Positions 28,547 through 38,493 are shown, counted from the stretch's first letter. The stretch: DNA of 64,000 bases from Bacteroides clarus YIT 12056 (GCF_900129655.1 NZ_FQWK01000006.1:186001-250000), one strand, 5' to 3'. Notes: generated from the sequence alone by a model not told the origin. Program-made: numbers and translations.

Positions 28547-29356
28547 CTATCTAATCAATTTCGTATATATAATTGCTCGCAAAGAATTAGGTATTAATCT
28601 AATAGAGAAACGGACAAACAGATTTTGCATGAACTCAGAAAAAGAAATAAAATGCATTTGTCTCATCTTTTGTAAAAAATGCAATTCACTTATCACATAT
28701 CTCCATCCTCCTCTTCTTTTAAACATTTCCGGAGAAAAGCGGAAATACAGCAAGCTTTCCTGAATATTATAAAACTTAGCCCCATTCATCAACATGCGTA
28801 TCCATAAATAGTAATCTTCAAATAAAGGAAAATGTTGATATCCACCGGCAGCCAATACCGCACTCTTTCGAAACATCACAACCGGATGATTTATAGGATT
28901 ACGGCGTTTTGCAAATTGTCTTATATCATCAGGCAACTCCGGCAACTTTCTTACAGATTTTACTTCCAAAATATCATCTTCAAATTCATCAATCCAAGCT
29001 CCAACCACGTCTATATCTGAATACTTTTCAAAAACAGCCAATTGTTTCTCAAAACGATCCGGTTTAGCAATATCATCTGTATCCATTCGGGCGACAATGT
29101 CATAAGAACAATGTTTTAGACCTTCATTTAAGGCTTTTCCCAAACCTTGATTAGTTAATAATGAAAAAACTTTCAAATTAGGATATCGCGATACATATAA
29201 ATCAATGACGCTATCAAGTTCATTATATAATGGACCATCCTTTACTAAAATGACCTCGGTAGGAAACAAAGTTTGAGAAAAAATACTATCTAAACTTTTT
29301 GCTAAATAACTAGGATTCTCTTTGTTGTAAACAGAAAGAAGTACAGACAAATTCAT
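28547..29356 (-). CDS. Glycosyltransferase family 2
   Basis: 269 residues. GT-A fold, family 2: N-terminal MNLSVLLSVYNKENPSYLAK, nucleotide-sugar binding aspartates in IVARMDTDDIAKPDRFEKQL (residues about 88-107), and NPINHPVVMFRKSAVLAAGG plus LFEDYYLWIRML (ED catalytic-base motif) further on. It would add one sugar to the capsule repeat unit on the cytoplasmic side. Donor and acceptor cannot be told from sequence. Last glycosyltransferase of the operon, 85 bases after ugd. Confidence 0.9.
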   Translation of the reverse strand: MNLSVLLSVYNKENPSYLAKSLDSIFSQTLFPTEVILVKDGPLYNELDSVIDLYVSRYPNLKVFSLLTNQGLGKALNEGLKHCSYDIVARMDTDDIAKPDRFEKQLAVFEKYSDIDVVGAWIDEFEDDILEVKSVRKLPELPDDIRQFAKRRNPINHPVVMFRKSAVLAAGGYQHFPLFEDYYLWIRMLMNGAKFYNIQESLLYFRFSPEMFKRRGGWRYVISELHFLQKMRQMHFISFSEFMQNLFVRFSIRLIPNSLRAIIYTKLIR

Positions 29357-29441
29357 CAGATTAAAATAATAAAAAATAGTATTGTTCGTTTGCTATCATA
29401 GCAAAAGGTTATAATACTCCCTTATCCATTCATTGTAAAAG

Positions 29442-30755
29442 CTATTTTCCAATACACATATAATCAAAGCCGATTTCTTTCATTTCTTGTTCTTCATAAA
29501 TATTACGTCCATCGATTAGAACGGCCTGATTCATTGTTTTTTTTACGACTCCCCAACTGGGCATTCTAAATTGCTTCCATTCTGTGAGCAATAGCAATGC
29601 ATCTGCATTGAGAACTGCATCATACATATCTGTTGCATATTCCACAGCATTACCGATTCTTCTTTTGCATTCGTTAATCGCAATCGGATCATAAACTTTT
29701 ACCTTACAACCAGCTTCTGTTAATTTTTGAATCATGACTAATGACGTTGCTTCTCGCATATCATCTGTTTCAGGCTTGAAAGCCAAGCCCCAAATCGCAA
29801 TTTTTTTACCTTTTAAGTCATTCTGATAATATTCCAAAAGTTTTTTGAATAAAATACCTTTTTGAGTTTCGTTTACTTCTTCTACAGCTTTTAGAACTTT
29901 CATATTATATCCGTTCTTTTCAGCTGTTTTGATTAAAGCCTTTACATCTTTTGGAAAACAGGATCCACCATATCCGCATCCTGGATAAAGGAATTTATTA
30001 CCTATGCGCGTATCTGCCCCAATACCTTTGCGTACCATGTTTACATCAGCTCCTACTAATTCACATAGATTAGCTATATCATTCATAAAACTGATACGGG
30101 TAGCAAGCATGGAGTTGGCTGCATATTTAATCATTTCTGCGGAAGGAATGTCTGTAAAGATAACTCGGAAGTTATTTAACATCATCGGACGATATAGACG
30201 TGTCATCATTTCTTTGGCTTTTTCTGATTCTACTCCGATGACTACACGATCCGGACTCATAAAATCTTTAATGGCAGCTCCTTCCTTTAAAAACTCAGGA
30301 TTACTCGCCACATCAAATGGAATAGATACCCCTCTTTTATCTAATTCGTCTTGAATTGCTTGTTTTATTTTTTTTGCAGTGCCTACTGGAACGGTGGATT
30401 TTGTTACTAAGACTAAATATTTATTCATGTTTCTACCTACAGTACGAGCTACTTCCAACACATATTTTAAATCAGCACTTCCATCTTCATCAGGGGGAGT
30501 ACCTACAGCACTGAATACAATATCTACATCATTGAGACATGTTGTTATATCTGTGGTGAAATGTAATCTTCCTTCTTTATTATTTCTTAATACCATTTCG
30601 TCCAGTCCTGGCTCATAAATGGGAATATTTCCATTCAAAAGTGCTTGTATTTTTTCCTCATTGACATCTATACAAGTTACATTTACTCCCATCTCTGCAA
30701 AACAAGTTCCTGAAACAAGACCAACATATCCTGTTCCTACAATAGCTATATTCAT
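29442..30755 (-). CDS. ugd: UDP-glucose 6-dehydrogenase
   Basis: Oxidises UDP-glucose to UDP-glucuronate with two NAD+. 437 residues. Rossmann motif IVGTGYVGLVSGTCFAEMGV at the N-terminus; the catalytic cysteine is in GCGYGGSCFPKDVKALIKTA (near residue 260); C-terminal UDP-binding domain with AIWGLAFKPETDDMREATSL. Together with the 4-epimerase at 30777 it should supply UDP-glucuronate and UDP-galacturonate, making the capsule acidic. Confidence 0.96.
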   Translation of the reverse strand: MNIAIVGTGYVGLVSGTCFAEMGVNVTCIDVNEEKIQALLNGNIPIYEPGLDEMVLRNNKEGRLHFTTDITTCLNDVDIVFSAVGTPPDEDGSADLKYVLEVARTVGRNMNKYLVLVTKSTVPVGTAKKIKQAIQDELDKRGVSIPFDVASNPEFLKEGAAIKDFMSPDRVVIGVESEKAKEMMTRLYRPMMLNNFRVIFTDIPSAEMIKYAANSMLATRISFMNDIANLCELVGADVNMVRKGIGADTRIGNKFLYPGCGYGGSCFPKDVKALIKTAEKNGYNMKVLKAVEEVNETQKGILFKKLLEYYQNDLKGKKIAIWGLAFKPETDDMREATSLVMIQKLTEAGCKVKVYDPIAINECKRRIGNAVEYATDMYDAVLNADALLLLTEWKQFRMPSWGVVKKTMNQAVLIDGRNIYEEQEMKEIGFDYMCIGK

Positions 30756-30776
30756 AATTATAAAAAAATTGACGAT

Positions 30777-31829
30777 TTAAATTTTATAAAAATTGCGATA
30801 CCAACTAATGGTTTCTTTGACTCCTTCATTTAAATCCTTGTGTGGCTTAAAACCTAATTCATTTTCTAATCGCGAAGTGTCAGCATAAGTTTGATACACA
30901 TCTCCCGGTTGCATGGGCAAATAGATTTTATCGGCTTCCTCTCCGATAGCGTTTTCGATAGCTTGAATAAAATCCATCAGTTTAACGGGTTGAGAATTAC
31001 CGATATTGTATATTTTATAGGGAGCTGATGAAGAAGCAGGAGATGGAAATTCCGGATTCCATGTTGCGTCAGCTGTAGGAATATGAGTGATAACTTTTAA
31101 AACACCTTCTACAATGTCGTCAATATAAGTAAAATCACGTAGCATATCTCCATTATTGAAGACTTTAATGGGACGGTGATTTAAAATGGCATCTGCAAAT
31201 AAGAAAGGTGACATATCAGGACGTCCCCATGGTCCATAAACGGTAAAGAAACGTAAACCGGTTGAAGGAATATTATATAGATGACTATATGCATGAGCCA
31301 TAAGTTCATTTGATTTTTTTGAAGCGGCATATAAGCTTACCGGATGGGCAATGCTGTCATCTTCTGAAAATGGTACTTTCCCATTTAGTCCATACACGCT
31401 GCTTGAACTGGCATAAACAAAATGTTTTACTTTATTATGGCGGCAACCCTCTAAAACATTCAAGAAACCATCTACGTTGCTTTCTATATAAGCATAAGGA
31501 TTCTGTATTGAATAGCGTACTCCTGCTTGTGCTGCTAAATTACATACACAATCAAATCCCTCATTAGCAAAGAGCATTTGCATTGCTTGAGTATCTTCTA
31601 AATTCATTCGGATGAACCGAAAATTAGAAAAAGTCGTGCTTGAGGTGAATTTATACCAACCTATATTCTCTTTTTCGATTCCCAATTCAGCCAAACGGCC
31701 ATATTTAAGATTGATATCGTAATAGTCATTTATGTTATCCAAACCTATTACTTCGTTTCCGTATGCCAATAAATGTTTGGAAACATAACTACCAATGAAA
31801 CCAGCTGCGCCTGTCACTAATATTTTCAT
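30777..31829 (-). CDS. UDP-glucuronate 4-epimerase (SDR family)
   Basis: 350-residue extended short-chain dehydrogenase. NAD-binding MKILVTGAAGFIGSYVSKHL; DNINDYYDINLKYGRLAELG is characteristic of the UDP-GlcA epimerase group; active-site Ser and YxxxK in ASSSSVYGLN and SLYAASKKSNELMA. It lies 21 bases upstream of ugd, whose product is its likely substrate. A UDP-glucose or other sugar epimerase activity is less likely given the partner. Confidence 0.9.
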   Translation of the reverse strand: MKILVTGAAGFIGSYVSKHLLAYGNEVIGLDNINDYYDINLKYGRLAELGIEKENIGWYKFTSSTTFSNFRFIRMNLEDTQAMQMLFANEGFDCVCNLAAQAGVRYSIQNPYAYIESNVDGFLNVLEGCRHNKVKHFVYASSSSVYGLNGKVPFSEDDSIAHPVSLYAASKKSNELMAHAYSHLYNIPSTGLRFFTVYGPWGRPDMSPFLFADAILNHRPIKVFNNGDMLRDFTYIDDIVEGVLKVITHIPTADATWNPEFPSPASSSAPYKIYNIGNSQPVKLMDFIQAIENAIGEEADKIYLPMQPGDVYQTYADTSRLENELGFKPHKDLNEGVKETISWYRNFYKI

Positions 31830-31837
31830 GATATAAT

Positions 31838-32821
31838 TTATTTAGATAGGAGATTTGCTATTTTTATTTTTTCTGCAATAGTCAATAGCTTTGATAAGAT
31901 GAATACTTTAAGCCTGAACTCTAATGGTCTGAAGTCCTTGCGTGCAATCTTTATAAATATGGAGATGAAATTCTTGATTCTTTTCTGGAAGAAAGATTCT
32001 CTAAGATCGTTAAGGAGTGATATGGTTGATTGATATTTTTTTTTGTCATTTAAGTCATAAATAAGTTCTGGTAAATTAGGATAGACTTTCAAATGCTTTT
32101 GCCTAAATTCCTTGAATTGCTTTTTTACTCTTAACGTGTTTATATATTGTTCATAAGCATATTTTCTTGAGACAGAACGCAAACTAGTTTGCTGGATTCT
32201 AACGTAAAACAATTTTTCTTTTAAATTGTGAAAGTGGTATCCCGATGCATAGGCTCTTATCATGAAATCGTAATCTTCGCAATGAGTAAAGTTCCTGTAT
32301 CTGCATTTTTTAAATAATTCACTTTTCCCGAACCAAGTGGGATGAATTAAATTGATTGTGATATAGCGCAACATCATTTTTTGTGAAAAATCCGTTGATA
32401 ACTTATGGTATTCACCAATCAACTCTCCCTCTTCATTAATGACAAAAGCATCAGTTCCCAATAAGTCAATTTCAGGATGTAGATGTAAATAATTTAATTG
32501 TTTTTCTAATCTGTCATGAGCTGAAATATCATCTCCATCCATGCGAGCTATGAAACTACCGGTTGCAATATCAATACCTCTGTTTAGCGTATCCGGTAAT
32601 CCTTTATTTTGTTCATTTATAACAGAAATAATCCGTTTATCTTTTTGGGAATATTCGGTTAATAGGTTCTTTAGTATCTCATTGGTGGGATTATCCAATA
32701 ATAGTATAATCTCTAACCTATCATAAGTTTGCTCTATTATAGAATCAATAGCTTTTCTGGCAAGATTTTCAGGTTCATTATATAAAGGTAATAAAACAGA
32801 AATAAAATCTTCGTTTTTCAT
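31838..32821 (-). CDS. Glycosyltransferase family 2
   Basis: 327 residues. N-terminal ISVLLPLYNEPENLARKAID and the acidic donor-binding motif IARMDGDDISAHDRLEKQLN (residues about 90-109), then THCEDYDFMIRAYASGYHF as the catalytic-base region. The C-terminal third is basic and helical, probably membrane-associated. It would act in repeat-unit assembly. Specificity unknown. It starts 6 bases after the polymerase gene. Confidence 0.9.
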   Translation of the reverse strand: MKNEDFISVLLPLYNEPENLARKAIDSIIEQTYDRLEIILLLDNPTNEILKNLLTEYSQKDKRIISVINEQNKGLPDTLNRGIDIATGSFIARMDGDDISAHDRLEKQLNYLHLHPEIDLLGTDAFVINEEGELIGEYHKLSTDFSQKMMLRYITINLIHPTWFGKSELFKKCRYRNFTHCEDYDFMIRAYASGYHFHNLKEKLFYVRIQQTSLRSVSRKYAYEQYINTLRVKKQFKEFRQKHLKVYPNLPELIYDLNDKKKYQSTISLLNDLRESFFQKRIKNFISIFIKIARKDFRPLEFRLKVFILSKLLTIAEKIKIANLLSK

Positions 32822-32827
32822 TTTACA

Positions 32828-33910
32828 TTAAAATAAAATGGATTTGTATGGAATATATTCACTCGCATCATTTAGTATATTCAGTGATAGGTAAACTCCC
32901 CATGCACAAATAATGGTCAGTATTATGTATTTGTCTTTCAAGTTTACATGCTTTAACAAGAACGGCAATGCAATAAAGAGAGGATAAACTAAAGCTATTG
33001 TTCCTCTGGATGCAAATTCAGCCGACATGGTAATTAAGGCAAAATACATGCATGTCCCAATGAAATACAGATTGATACATAATCTCAGTATTTGTTCTTG
33101 GTGGTAAATATTGTATTTAAAAGCATAGTAAAACAACAGAAAAGACATTCCTGCACGTTCAATCATTCCCATTGAAAAACTGACAGCCATCGATTTATAA
33201 CTTAAATATGCGGTTAATGCTTCAGATAAATAAAAATTTTGAGGAATAAGCTGTATAATTATTTCAGACAACATGGGAGATGCTATATAAAAAGCGAGCG
33301 CAATAGTTGAAAAACAGAAAATTGTCTTTTTATTAAAATCCCAATTAGCCATAAATATAGGAATAACTAAAAGCAACATGGCTTTATGGAAGAAAAAACC
33401 GACAATAGTTATCCATAAAAAAGCTAATATCACACGCTTTTTCTGCAAAAGTGGAATTAATCCCAAAAGAGTTACTATAATAGCAAAAGGTTGACGCATT
33501 TGTCCCATGACCTGAAGGTAAAAGGCATAAACAAAAAACATGAAGAACGATAATAAAACATAGGGAGAATAGCGTTTAAATAAGGTAAAAGCTAAAAATA
33601 TAGTAACAAAACTAAATGTGACAAGAAAGAAATGAAAAGAGTTATATATTGTTTTACATAAACTGACACTTATTTCGTAGCCTATTTCCATTGACTTGTC
33701 TGTCCATGTGTATTGAAATATAGAAGGAACAACCTTAAAATGATCCAAATAAGAGTCAAAATCCAATCCTATTTGGCGAAATCCTGCAAATAAGGTCAGA
33801 ATACATGTTGCGGTAACAACACAAAATGTAAGATATGTTTTATTGGAATGTTTGTCAACAGACCATACAGCTGTAAAAAGAGATAAACTTGTTATAACAA
33901 AATAAATCAT
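32828..33910 (-). CDS. EpsG-type capsule polymerase (Wzy)
   Basis: 360 residues with about ten hydrophobic segments and the EpsG/Wzy layout: an early loop with FAGFRQIGLDFDSYLDHFKV (residues about 42-61) and MGQMRQPFAIIVTLLGLIPL in the middle, matching the EpsG Q-x-R-Q motif. In Wzx/Wzy systems this inner-membrane protein joins repeat units on the periplasmic side. Its start overlaps the stop of the preceding glycosyltransferase by 4 bases. Very low GC content. Confidence 0.85.
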   Translation of the reverse strand: MIYFVITSLSLFTAVWSVDKHSNKTYLTFCVVTATCILTLFAGFRQIGLDFDSYLDHFKVVPSIFQYTWTDKSMEIGYEISVSLCKTIYNSFHFFLVTFSFVTIFLAFTLFKRYSPYVLLSFFMFFVYAFYLQVMGQMRQPFAIIVTLLGLIPLLQKKRVILAFLWITIVGFFFHKAMLLLVIPIFMANWDFNKKTIFCFSTIALAFYIASPMLSEIIIQLIPQNFYLSEALTAYLSYKSMAVSFSMGMIERAGMSFLLFYYAFKYNIYHQEQILRLCINLYFIGTCMYFALITMSAEFASRGTIALVYPLFIALPFLLKHVNLKDKYIILTIICAWGVYLSLNILNDASEYIPYKSILF

Positions 33911-35022
33911 ATTGCTTTGTTACCTACTTGATAAAAAACAGATCTATATTTGGGTAAAATAACCGAAATGTCGTATCTTTTTTGGGTCATTAGTCTTATT
34001 TTCTCTGCATCAAAATTGGTTGATAAGAATTTTTTCAATCCGTTTTGGAAAGAGGTTTCTGATTCAAAGTTACATGAGATTCCATTTATACCTTCAATGA
34101 TGATTTCATTTATACCACCAGGGCATTGGTTGCTAAAAATGGGGATTCCCAAGGCGTTGGCTTCTAACAAGACATTAGGGAAACCTTCATGTCTAGAACT
34201 TAATATGATTCCATCGGATTCTTTTAATATACTATAGGGATTGCTTTGAAACCCCAAAAGCTGTACAGAACTTTCAAGATTTAATAGTTTAATCATCTCA
34301 GTTATTTTATTCAATAAAGATCCTCCTCCTAAGATGTAGAGTCGAAAAGGAATCTTTGGATTTAGTTCTGCCATTCGTTTCAAAAGTATATCATATCCTT
34401 TCTGATGCTCCAATCTTCCGATAGCAACAAAATTTATTTTTCCTTCTTCTTTATTGAGTTTGTCTTTAGATGCTTCTACACTCTTCGCAATGATTGCATT
34501 GATATTTATCGGATTATTAATAAGATTGATCTTTTGTCGATTGATTTTCCATATGTTGATTAAATCATCCTTCATGTCAATAGATTGCGCTATGATACTG
34601 TCATATTGATTATAGAAAATCTTGTAAGATAACTTAATGAATGGGTTATGAAAATTATATTGCTGGCTTAATACATTCGTTTCTCTTACGATGAATCTTA
34701 TTTTCCATAGTTTCATGAAAGGAATAAAAAAAGCAAGCATAATATTCAGTTTGTCCAATCCTACATAACATACGTTAGGACGTATAGAAATAATCTGTTT
34801 TATGATGGAGTATATTGAATAACGTATTCTGTTTTTTATATTTAGGTTTATTACTTTTACGTTAGCAGAAACATAACTGAGATAAGTGTTTCCTTCTTTT
34901 TTTAGTAGCAACAAGATGATTTGTTTATTTTGGTCTTTTGCAAATTCATTAAGCAGATAGGATATGATTCGTTCTGCGCCTCCATTTCCTAAAGTCGTAG
35001 AAACAAATAATATTTTTTTCAT
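33907..35022 (-). CDS. Glycosyltransferase family 4
   Basis: 371 residues, GT-B fold. N-terminal KILFVSTTLGNGGAERIISY; C-terminal nucleotide-sugar domain from about residue 195 with FVAIGRLEHQKGYDILLKRM and the E-x7-E motif in SSRHEGFPNVLLEANALGIP. A retaining transferase acting on the capsule repeat unit; substrate unknown. It follows the acyltransferase by 5 bases and overlaps the polymerase gene by 4. Confidence 0.92.
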   Translation of the reverse strand: MKKILFVSTTLGNGGAERIISYLLNEFAKDQNKQIILLLLKKEGNTYLSYVSANVKVINLNIKNRIRYSIYSIIKQIISIRPNVCYVGLDKLNIMLAFFIPFMKLWKIRFIVRETNVLSQQYNFHNPFIKLSYKIFYNQYDSIIAQSIDMKDDLINIWKINRQKINLINNPININAIIAKSVEASKDKLNKEEGKINFVAIGRLEHQKGYDILLKRMAELNPKIPFRLYILGGGSLLNKITEMIKLLNLESSVQLLGFQSNPYSILKESDGIILSSRHEGFPNVLLEANALGIPIFSNQCPGGINEIIIEGINGISCNFESETSFQNGLKKFLSTNFDAEKIRLMTQKRYDISVILPKYRSVFYQVGNKAI

Positions 35023-35027
35023 TCGGA

Positions 35028-35543
35028 TTATTTTTGTAAAAATAGTTGAGAATAATATTCTTTCTTTTGGGATGATGATAATTGTTTTGTTGGATATACG
35101 CTATGCTGAACTTTATCAAAATATTCATCAATGCTTTTTAAAACTCTTGCTGGGCTTCCTACGACTACTGAATTATCGGGTATACTTTTTGTCACTACAC
35201 TTCTTGCCCCAACAACTACATTGTTTCCTATATGTACCCCAGGTAGTATAATACATCCTTCCCCTATATATACGTTGTTTCCAATTTTGATTGGAGCTAT
35301 TTTGTCCCAATCAGGGTGTTGCTCTCTAAAAACCCATATTCCTCCATCATGAGTTTCAAAATGTGTACGTGTGGCGGAAACATGATTGCCTATTTCTACA
35401 AGGTAGGGTTCAGAACTAAATGTGCAATGTATCAGCCTGCATTGATTACCTATTTTGACACCTAAAAAACGTGCAGCTCTTGCTCCATCTACATGATAGA
35501 GATATTTATGTATAATCTTTCTGATAAATGTTTTGATGTTCAT
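35028..35543 (-). CDS. Hexapeptide-repeat acyltransferase (LbH)
   Basis: 171 residues of left-handed beta-helix repeats, CysE/WcaF-like: GNNVYIGEGCIILPGVHIGN, then VVVGARSVVTKSIPDNSVVV and GSPARVLKSIDEY. The catalytic-type histidine (ATRTHFETHDGGIWV) is present. It probably O-acetylates a capsule sugar. Its start overlaps the GT8 gene stop by 4 bases. Confidence 0.9.
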   Translation of the reverse strand: MNIKTFIRKIIHKYLYHVDGARAARFLGVKIGNQCRLIHCTFSSEPYLVEIGNHVSATRTHFETHDGGIWVFREQHPDWDKIAPIKIGNNVYIGEGCIILPGVHIGNNVVVGARSVVTKSIPDNSVVVGSPARVLKSIDEYFDKVQHSVYPTKQLSSSQKKEYYSQLFLQK

Positions 35544-36460
35544 TGCTTATAATCTCCTCGAATGAAATTTCTTAATAATCGGAGAATTTTTTTTAATGTC
35601 CACGTTGGGTACTGTATTTTATAGGCTGTTTGGAAATGCATCTCTTCGCTGTAAAAAACAGACTTTTTATAGTATCTCCACCAATTATCGTATCGATAAC
35701 AAAAGCCATTCCACGGCTTATTAGTCCCTTCATAATGTATGATACCTTCAGTAAAAGCTTCTTCTACTTCTTTTGGAGAAAAAACACTAAACAAACGTTT
35801 CGGGTTTGTGTAATATAATTCATAGCTTTTTTGAGTAAAGCAATATTTTAATGGGAGAAAAGTTAAACGGTTCTTACAGACTATATTTATAATATCTTGA
35901 TCTTGAAATTGAAATTTTTTTGTCAAATATTCTTGGATTTTATCGAAAAGCTGTTTTTCTCGCTGGAGTTTCGCGTTTATTAATAAAAATCCAGAATTAA
36001 TATAACTATGGATATCCAACCCTAATTGTATAATATAATCTCTTATGCTTTCTGCCCCTATCGCCTTAATACCACCAAAATAATTATCTTTTAAGTCTGT
36101 ATCTAACACTTCTTGCAGTCCGGATTGAAAAATAACATCTACATCAGAATAAATAATTTTATCATATTGAGGTATTAAATCTGGAATAAGCAGTCTGAAA
36201 TAAGCAGCTTTAGAAATATTACGAATCTCGAAAGCATTATCAAATCTGTCGTCTATTTCTATAAAATTAATGTCAGCTTTGTATGCACAAATTGTTTTAT
36301 TTAACAGTTCTTTATCATGTTCTGTTATATCCGCTGCGCTTAGTATATAAATGTCATAATATTCCTTCTCATCAGAATTCATTAGTAAAGACAGAATACA
36401 TACTCCAGCCTGCATAACATAATTATGGTCAATACTGAAAACGATAGGAATTTTTTTCAT
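35540..36460 (-). CDS. Glycosyltransferase family 8
   Basis: 306 residues with GT8 hallmarks: IPIVFSIDHNYVMQAGVCIL at the start, the metal-binding DxD in YDKIIYSDVDVIFQSGLQEV (residues about 98-117), INSGFLLINAKLQRE, and HYEGTNKPWNGFCYRYDNWW. The family transfers hexoses with retention, as in LPS core synthesis. Its start overlaps the preceding gene by 4 bases. Confidence 0.92.
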   Translation of the reverse strand: MKKIPIVFSIDHNYVMQAGVCILSLLMNSDEKEYYDIYILSAADITEHDKELLNKTICAYKADINFIEIDDRFDNAFEIRNISKAAYFRLLIPDLIPQYDKIIYSDVDVIFQSGLQEVLDTDLKDNYFGGIKAIGAESIRDYIIQLGLDIHSYINSGFLLINAKLQREKQLFDKIQEYLTKKFQFQDQDIINIVCKNRLTFLPLKYCFTQKSYELYYTNPKRLFSVFSPKEVEEAFTEGIIHYEGTNKPWNGFCYRYDNWWRYYKKSVFYSEEMHFQTAYKIQYPTWTLKKILRLLRNFIRGDYKQ

Positions 36461-37209
36461 TTGATTTTTTTTATGAACTTATTAATAGCCAATAACGATT
36501 TACTTATGAATGGCTTACGGAATTTTCTTCCATCGATTACGGCAAGATTATTATAGACATTAAAGGTATGCATTCCTTGGTCATAAATTGTGTGTTGAGG
36601 ATACATACGTTTTAGCTCCTTCATTTCAAAAGTTCCCTCTGTATAGGATATTTCATAAAACACCAATCCTTTTCCATATGCCCCATTGCAATCTTGTGCA
36701 GGTCGTATGATTTTACCATTTAACCTAAATAGGGAACCGGCATTTCTACCCGTATTGGAAGGAAATTCCATGGTTTGAATAGGATGATATTCTCCATCCC
36801 ATTTTTCTGATTGATAAATGAATAGTTGATTTCCGTTTTGTACGGGAAGTTTGGTTGTAAATAAATGAAAACTGTTAAAGCAAGTTTCTAAAGAGGCATC
36901 AGTTAAAGGTTCATTATGCAATATTTTATGCGGTTTGAGATTATTGCTTTTCTCGTTAAATTCATAAACAACTATATGCCCTTCTGCTGAATTTTCTGGG
37001 TAAATATATATTTTGTCGTCTTTTCTGAATATTGCAGGAAAAGACAGATGGCTGTTTAACTCTAAAATTACATCTATTTTTTTTAACTCATAAGTTTGTT
37101 TGTCAATTGTGAGTTTAGAAATCCTTCCCCGGTGGATAGGATCATAGAATTCTTCAACAAGAACAATAATGTCATCGTTAGTAACTTTTAGGATAAATGG
37201 ATCTGCCAA
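36457..37209 (-). CDS. Beta-propeller sugar-transfer protein, N-terminally broken (GIPC-transferase-like)
   Basis: 250 codons from a TTG at 37209, with no good ATG. The sequence begins directly at ADPFILKVTNDDIIVLVEEF, which in related proteins lies well inside a five-bladed propeller domain (glucosamine inositolphosphorylceramide transferase-like), usually after Trp-Phe. Later blades are visible: LSFPAIFRKDDKIYIYPENS and MYPQHTIYDQGMHTFNVYN. The missing first part (WNIGFVD ... YKNRWF) is encoded at the end of the upstream ATP-grasp frame; skipping one G near 37205 would join them. Either the gene is frameshifted, or a fusion is made by frameshifting, or the TTG start really yields a shortened protein. 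Confidence 0.6.
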   Translation of the reverse strand: MADPFILKVTNDDIIVLVEEFYDPIHRGRISKLTIDKQTYELKKIDVILELNSHLSFPAIFRKDDKIYIYPENSAEGHIVVYEFNEKSNNLKPHKILHNEPLTDASLETCFNSFHLFTTKLPVQNGNQLFIYQSEKWDGEYHPIQTMEFPSNTGRNAGSLFRLNGKIIRPAQDCNGAYGKGLVFYEISYTEGTFEMKELKRMYPQHTIYDQGMHTFNVYNNLAVIDGRKFRKPFISKSLLAINKFIKKIK

Positions 37210-38473
37210 ACCATCGGTTTTTATAGTTGTGTTTCATCCAATGGATATCCCAAGTGGACTTATCTAAAAAGTCTTGATTAATATCAACAAAACCAATATT
37301 CCAAGATACATCTAAAGAATTTCGTTTGACTTTATTTAATGCTCGTTGCATATAGTATTTTAATTCATCATAAAAAGGTTTAGAGTCCTTTTTGTTGTAT
37401 AGAAGATATGTGTGTGATTTTATAACATCTTTTATCCAATGAATAAAAGAAATTTTATGAGTGAGTACGCTTTGAAAAAAGTCAATAAGTTCCGGAATCA
37501 CTAGTGTTTCTTTTTTCGCAACATATTTTTCCTCTTCTATTGAATTATCAGTCATACCTTTACACCATATGTAAGGAAGATTATAACCAGCTCCAGTTAA
37601 AGCATAAGCATTTCCATCGTTTCGGAAATTTATTTCCATAAAATAGTTATCACCATGTTTGGATTTTATAAACTCTACGCTGAAAAGTCCTATGTATTTT
37701 GTTGCTCGAATAAATTCTTTAACTTTTGCTATTTCGATATTTTCTTGACTATTGATAGGTCTGAATTTTAAGAATCCTGTATTTGAAACAGAAGAACTTC
37801 TTATTATCTGAGATACTCCAGGAATGATAATATGTTCTTCATTCTTGTTTTTTATGCGGCATCCTATAAATTGGAATTCGTAATCTTTGTCTATGTATTC
37901 TTGCACCTGAATAATTGGTGCGTGAACAACTTTTATTATTTGATTTAAATCTGAACTATTATAGCAAATATGTATATCAGTTTTTGATCCTTCTATGCTT
38001 AATAAAGGCTTAATGATGCAAGGGTAATGGAGATTATTGGGAATAGGATTCCTTTTACTGATAATCCATGTTTGAGGAGTTTTCAAATTATATTTCTCTG
38101 CCAATAGTCTCATCTTTTCCTTATTCATTAGTAAGGTGATGCGTCCTTCTTCCTCTGCATTGGGAAAGATAAAATGAGGGCTTAAGTTATTATAATTTTT
38201 GTCTATACATGAAGATGCTCCATCACTACAACAAATAATGATAGGTTTAAAATTTTCTTTTGTGTATTTTTCTATAAGAAATTTTACACCCTCTTCTTCA
38301 TTAGATACATAATAGGTTTGGCTTATGTATTTGCTTTGTGCAACAAAACTATGATTGGTTCCGTGTAAGATAAGTATTGGAGTTATGCCTGCTTCCCCTA
38401 AACTTCGAATTACTCCTAGTGTATTATGATGGTTACCACCAAAAACAATGATTTTATTAGGAATTATTTCCAT
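37178..38473 (-). CDS. ATP-grasp protein of the capsule locus, with propeller N-terminus at its end
   Basis: 431 residues from ATG 38473 (MEIIPNKIIVFGGNHHNTLG); an in-frame upstream start would run into the flippase gene and reads as low-complexity sequence, so it was rejected. The body is an ATP-grasp ligase: PCIIKPLLSIEGSKTDIHIC (ATP lid, residues about 135-155), VEFIKSKHGDNYFMEINFRN with the metal-binding Glu and Asn. Such enzymes join a carboxylate to an amine, perhaps placing an amino acid on a uronic acid. The last 45 residues (VSWNIGFVDINQ ... HWMKHNYKNRWF) look like the start of the next gene's propeller domain, followed by nine out-of-frame residues. Confidence 0.8.
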   Translation of the reverse strand: MEIIPNKIIVFGGNHHNTLGVIRSLGEAGITPILILHGTNHSFVAQSKYISQTYYVSNEEEGVKFLIEKYTKENFKPIIICCSDGASSCIDKNYNNLSPHFIFPNAEEEGRITLLMNKEKMRLLAEKYNLKTPQTWIISKRNPIPNNLHYPCIIKPLLSIEGSKTDIHICYNSSDLNQIIKVVHAPIIQVQEYIDKDYEFQFIGCRIKNKNEEHIIIPGVSQIIRSSSVSNTGFLKFRPINSQENIEIAKVKEFIRATKYIGLFSVEFIKSKHGDNYFMEINFRNDGNAYALTGAGYNLPYIWCKGMTDNSIEEEKYVAKKETLVIPELIDFFQSVLTHKISFIHWIKDVIKSHTYLLYNKKDSKPFYDELKYYMQRALNKVKRNSLDVSWNIGFVDINQDFLDKSTWDIHWMKHNYKNRWFGRSIYPKSY

Positions 38474-38493
38474 AAAAAATATAATTTGCTTTT

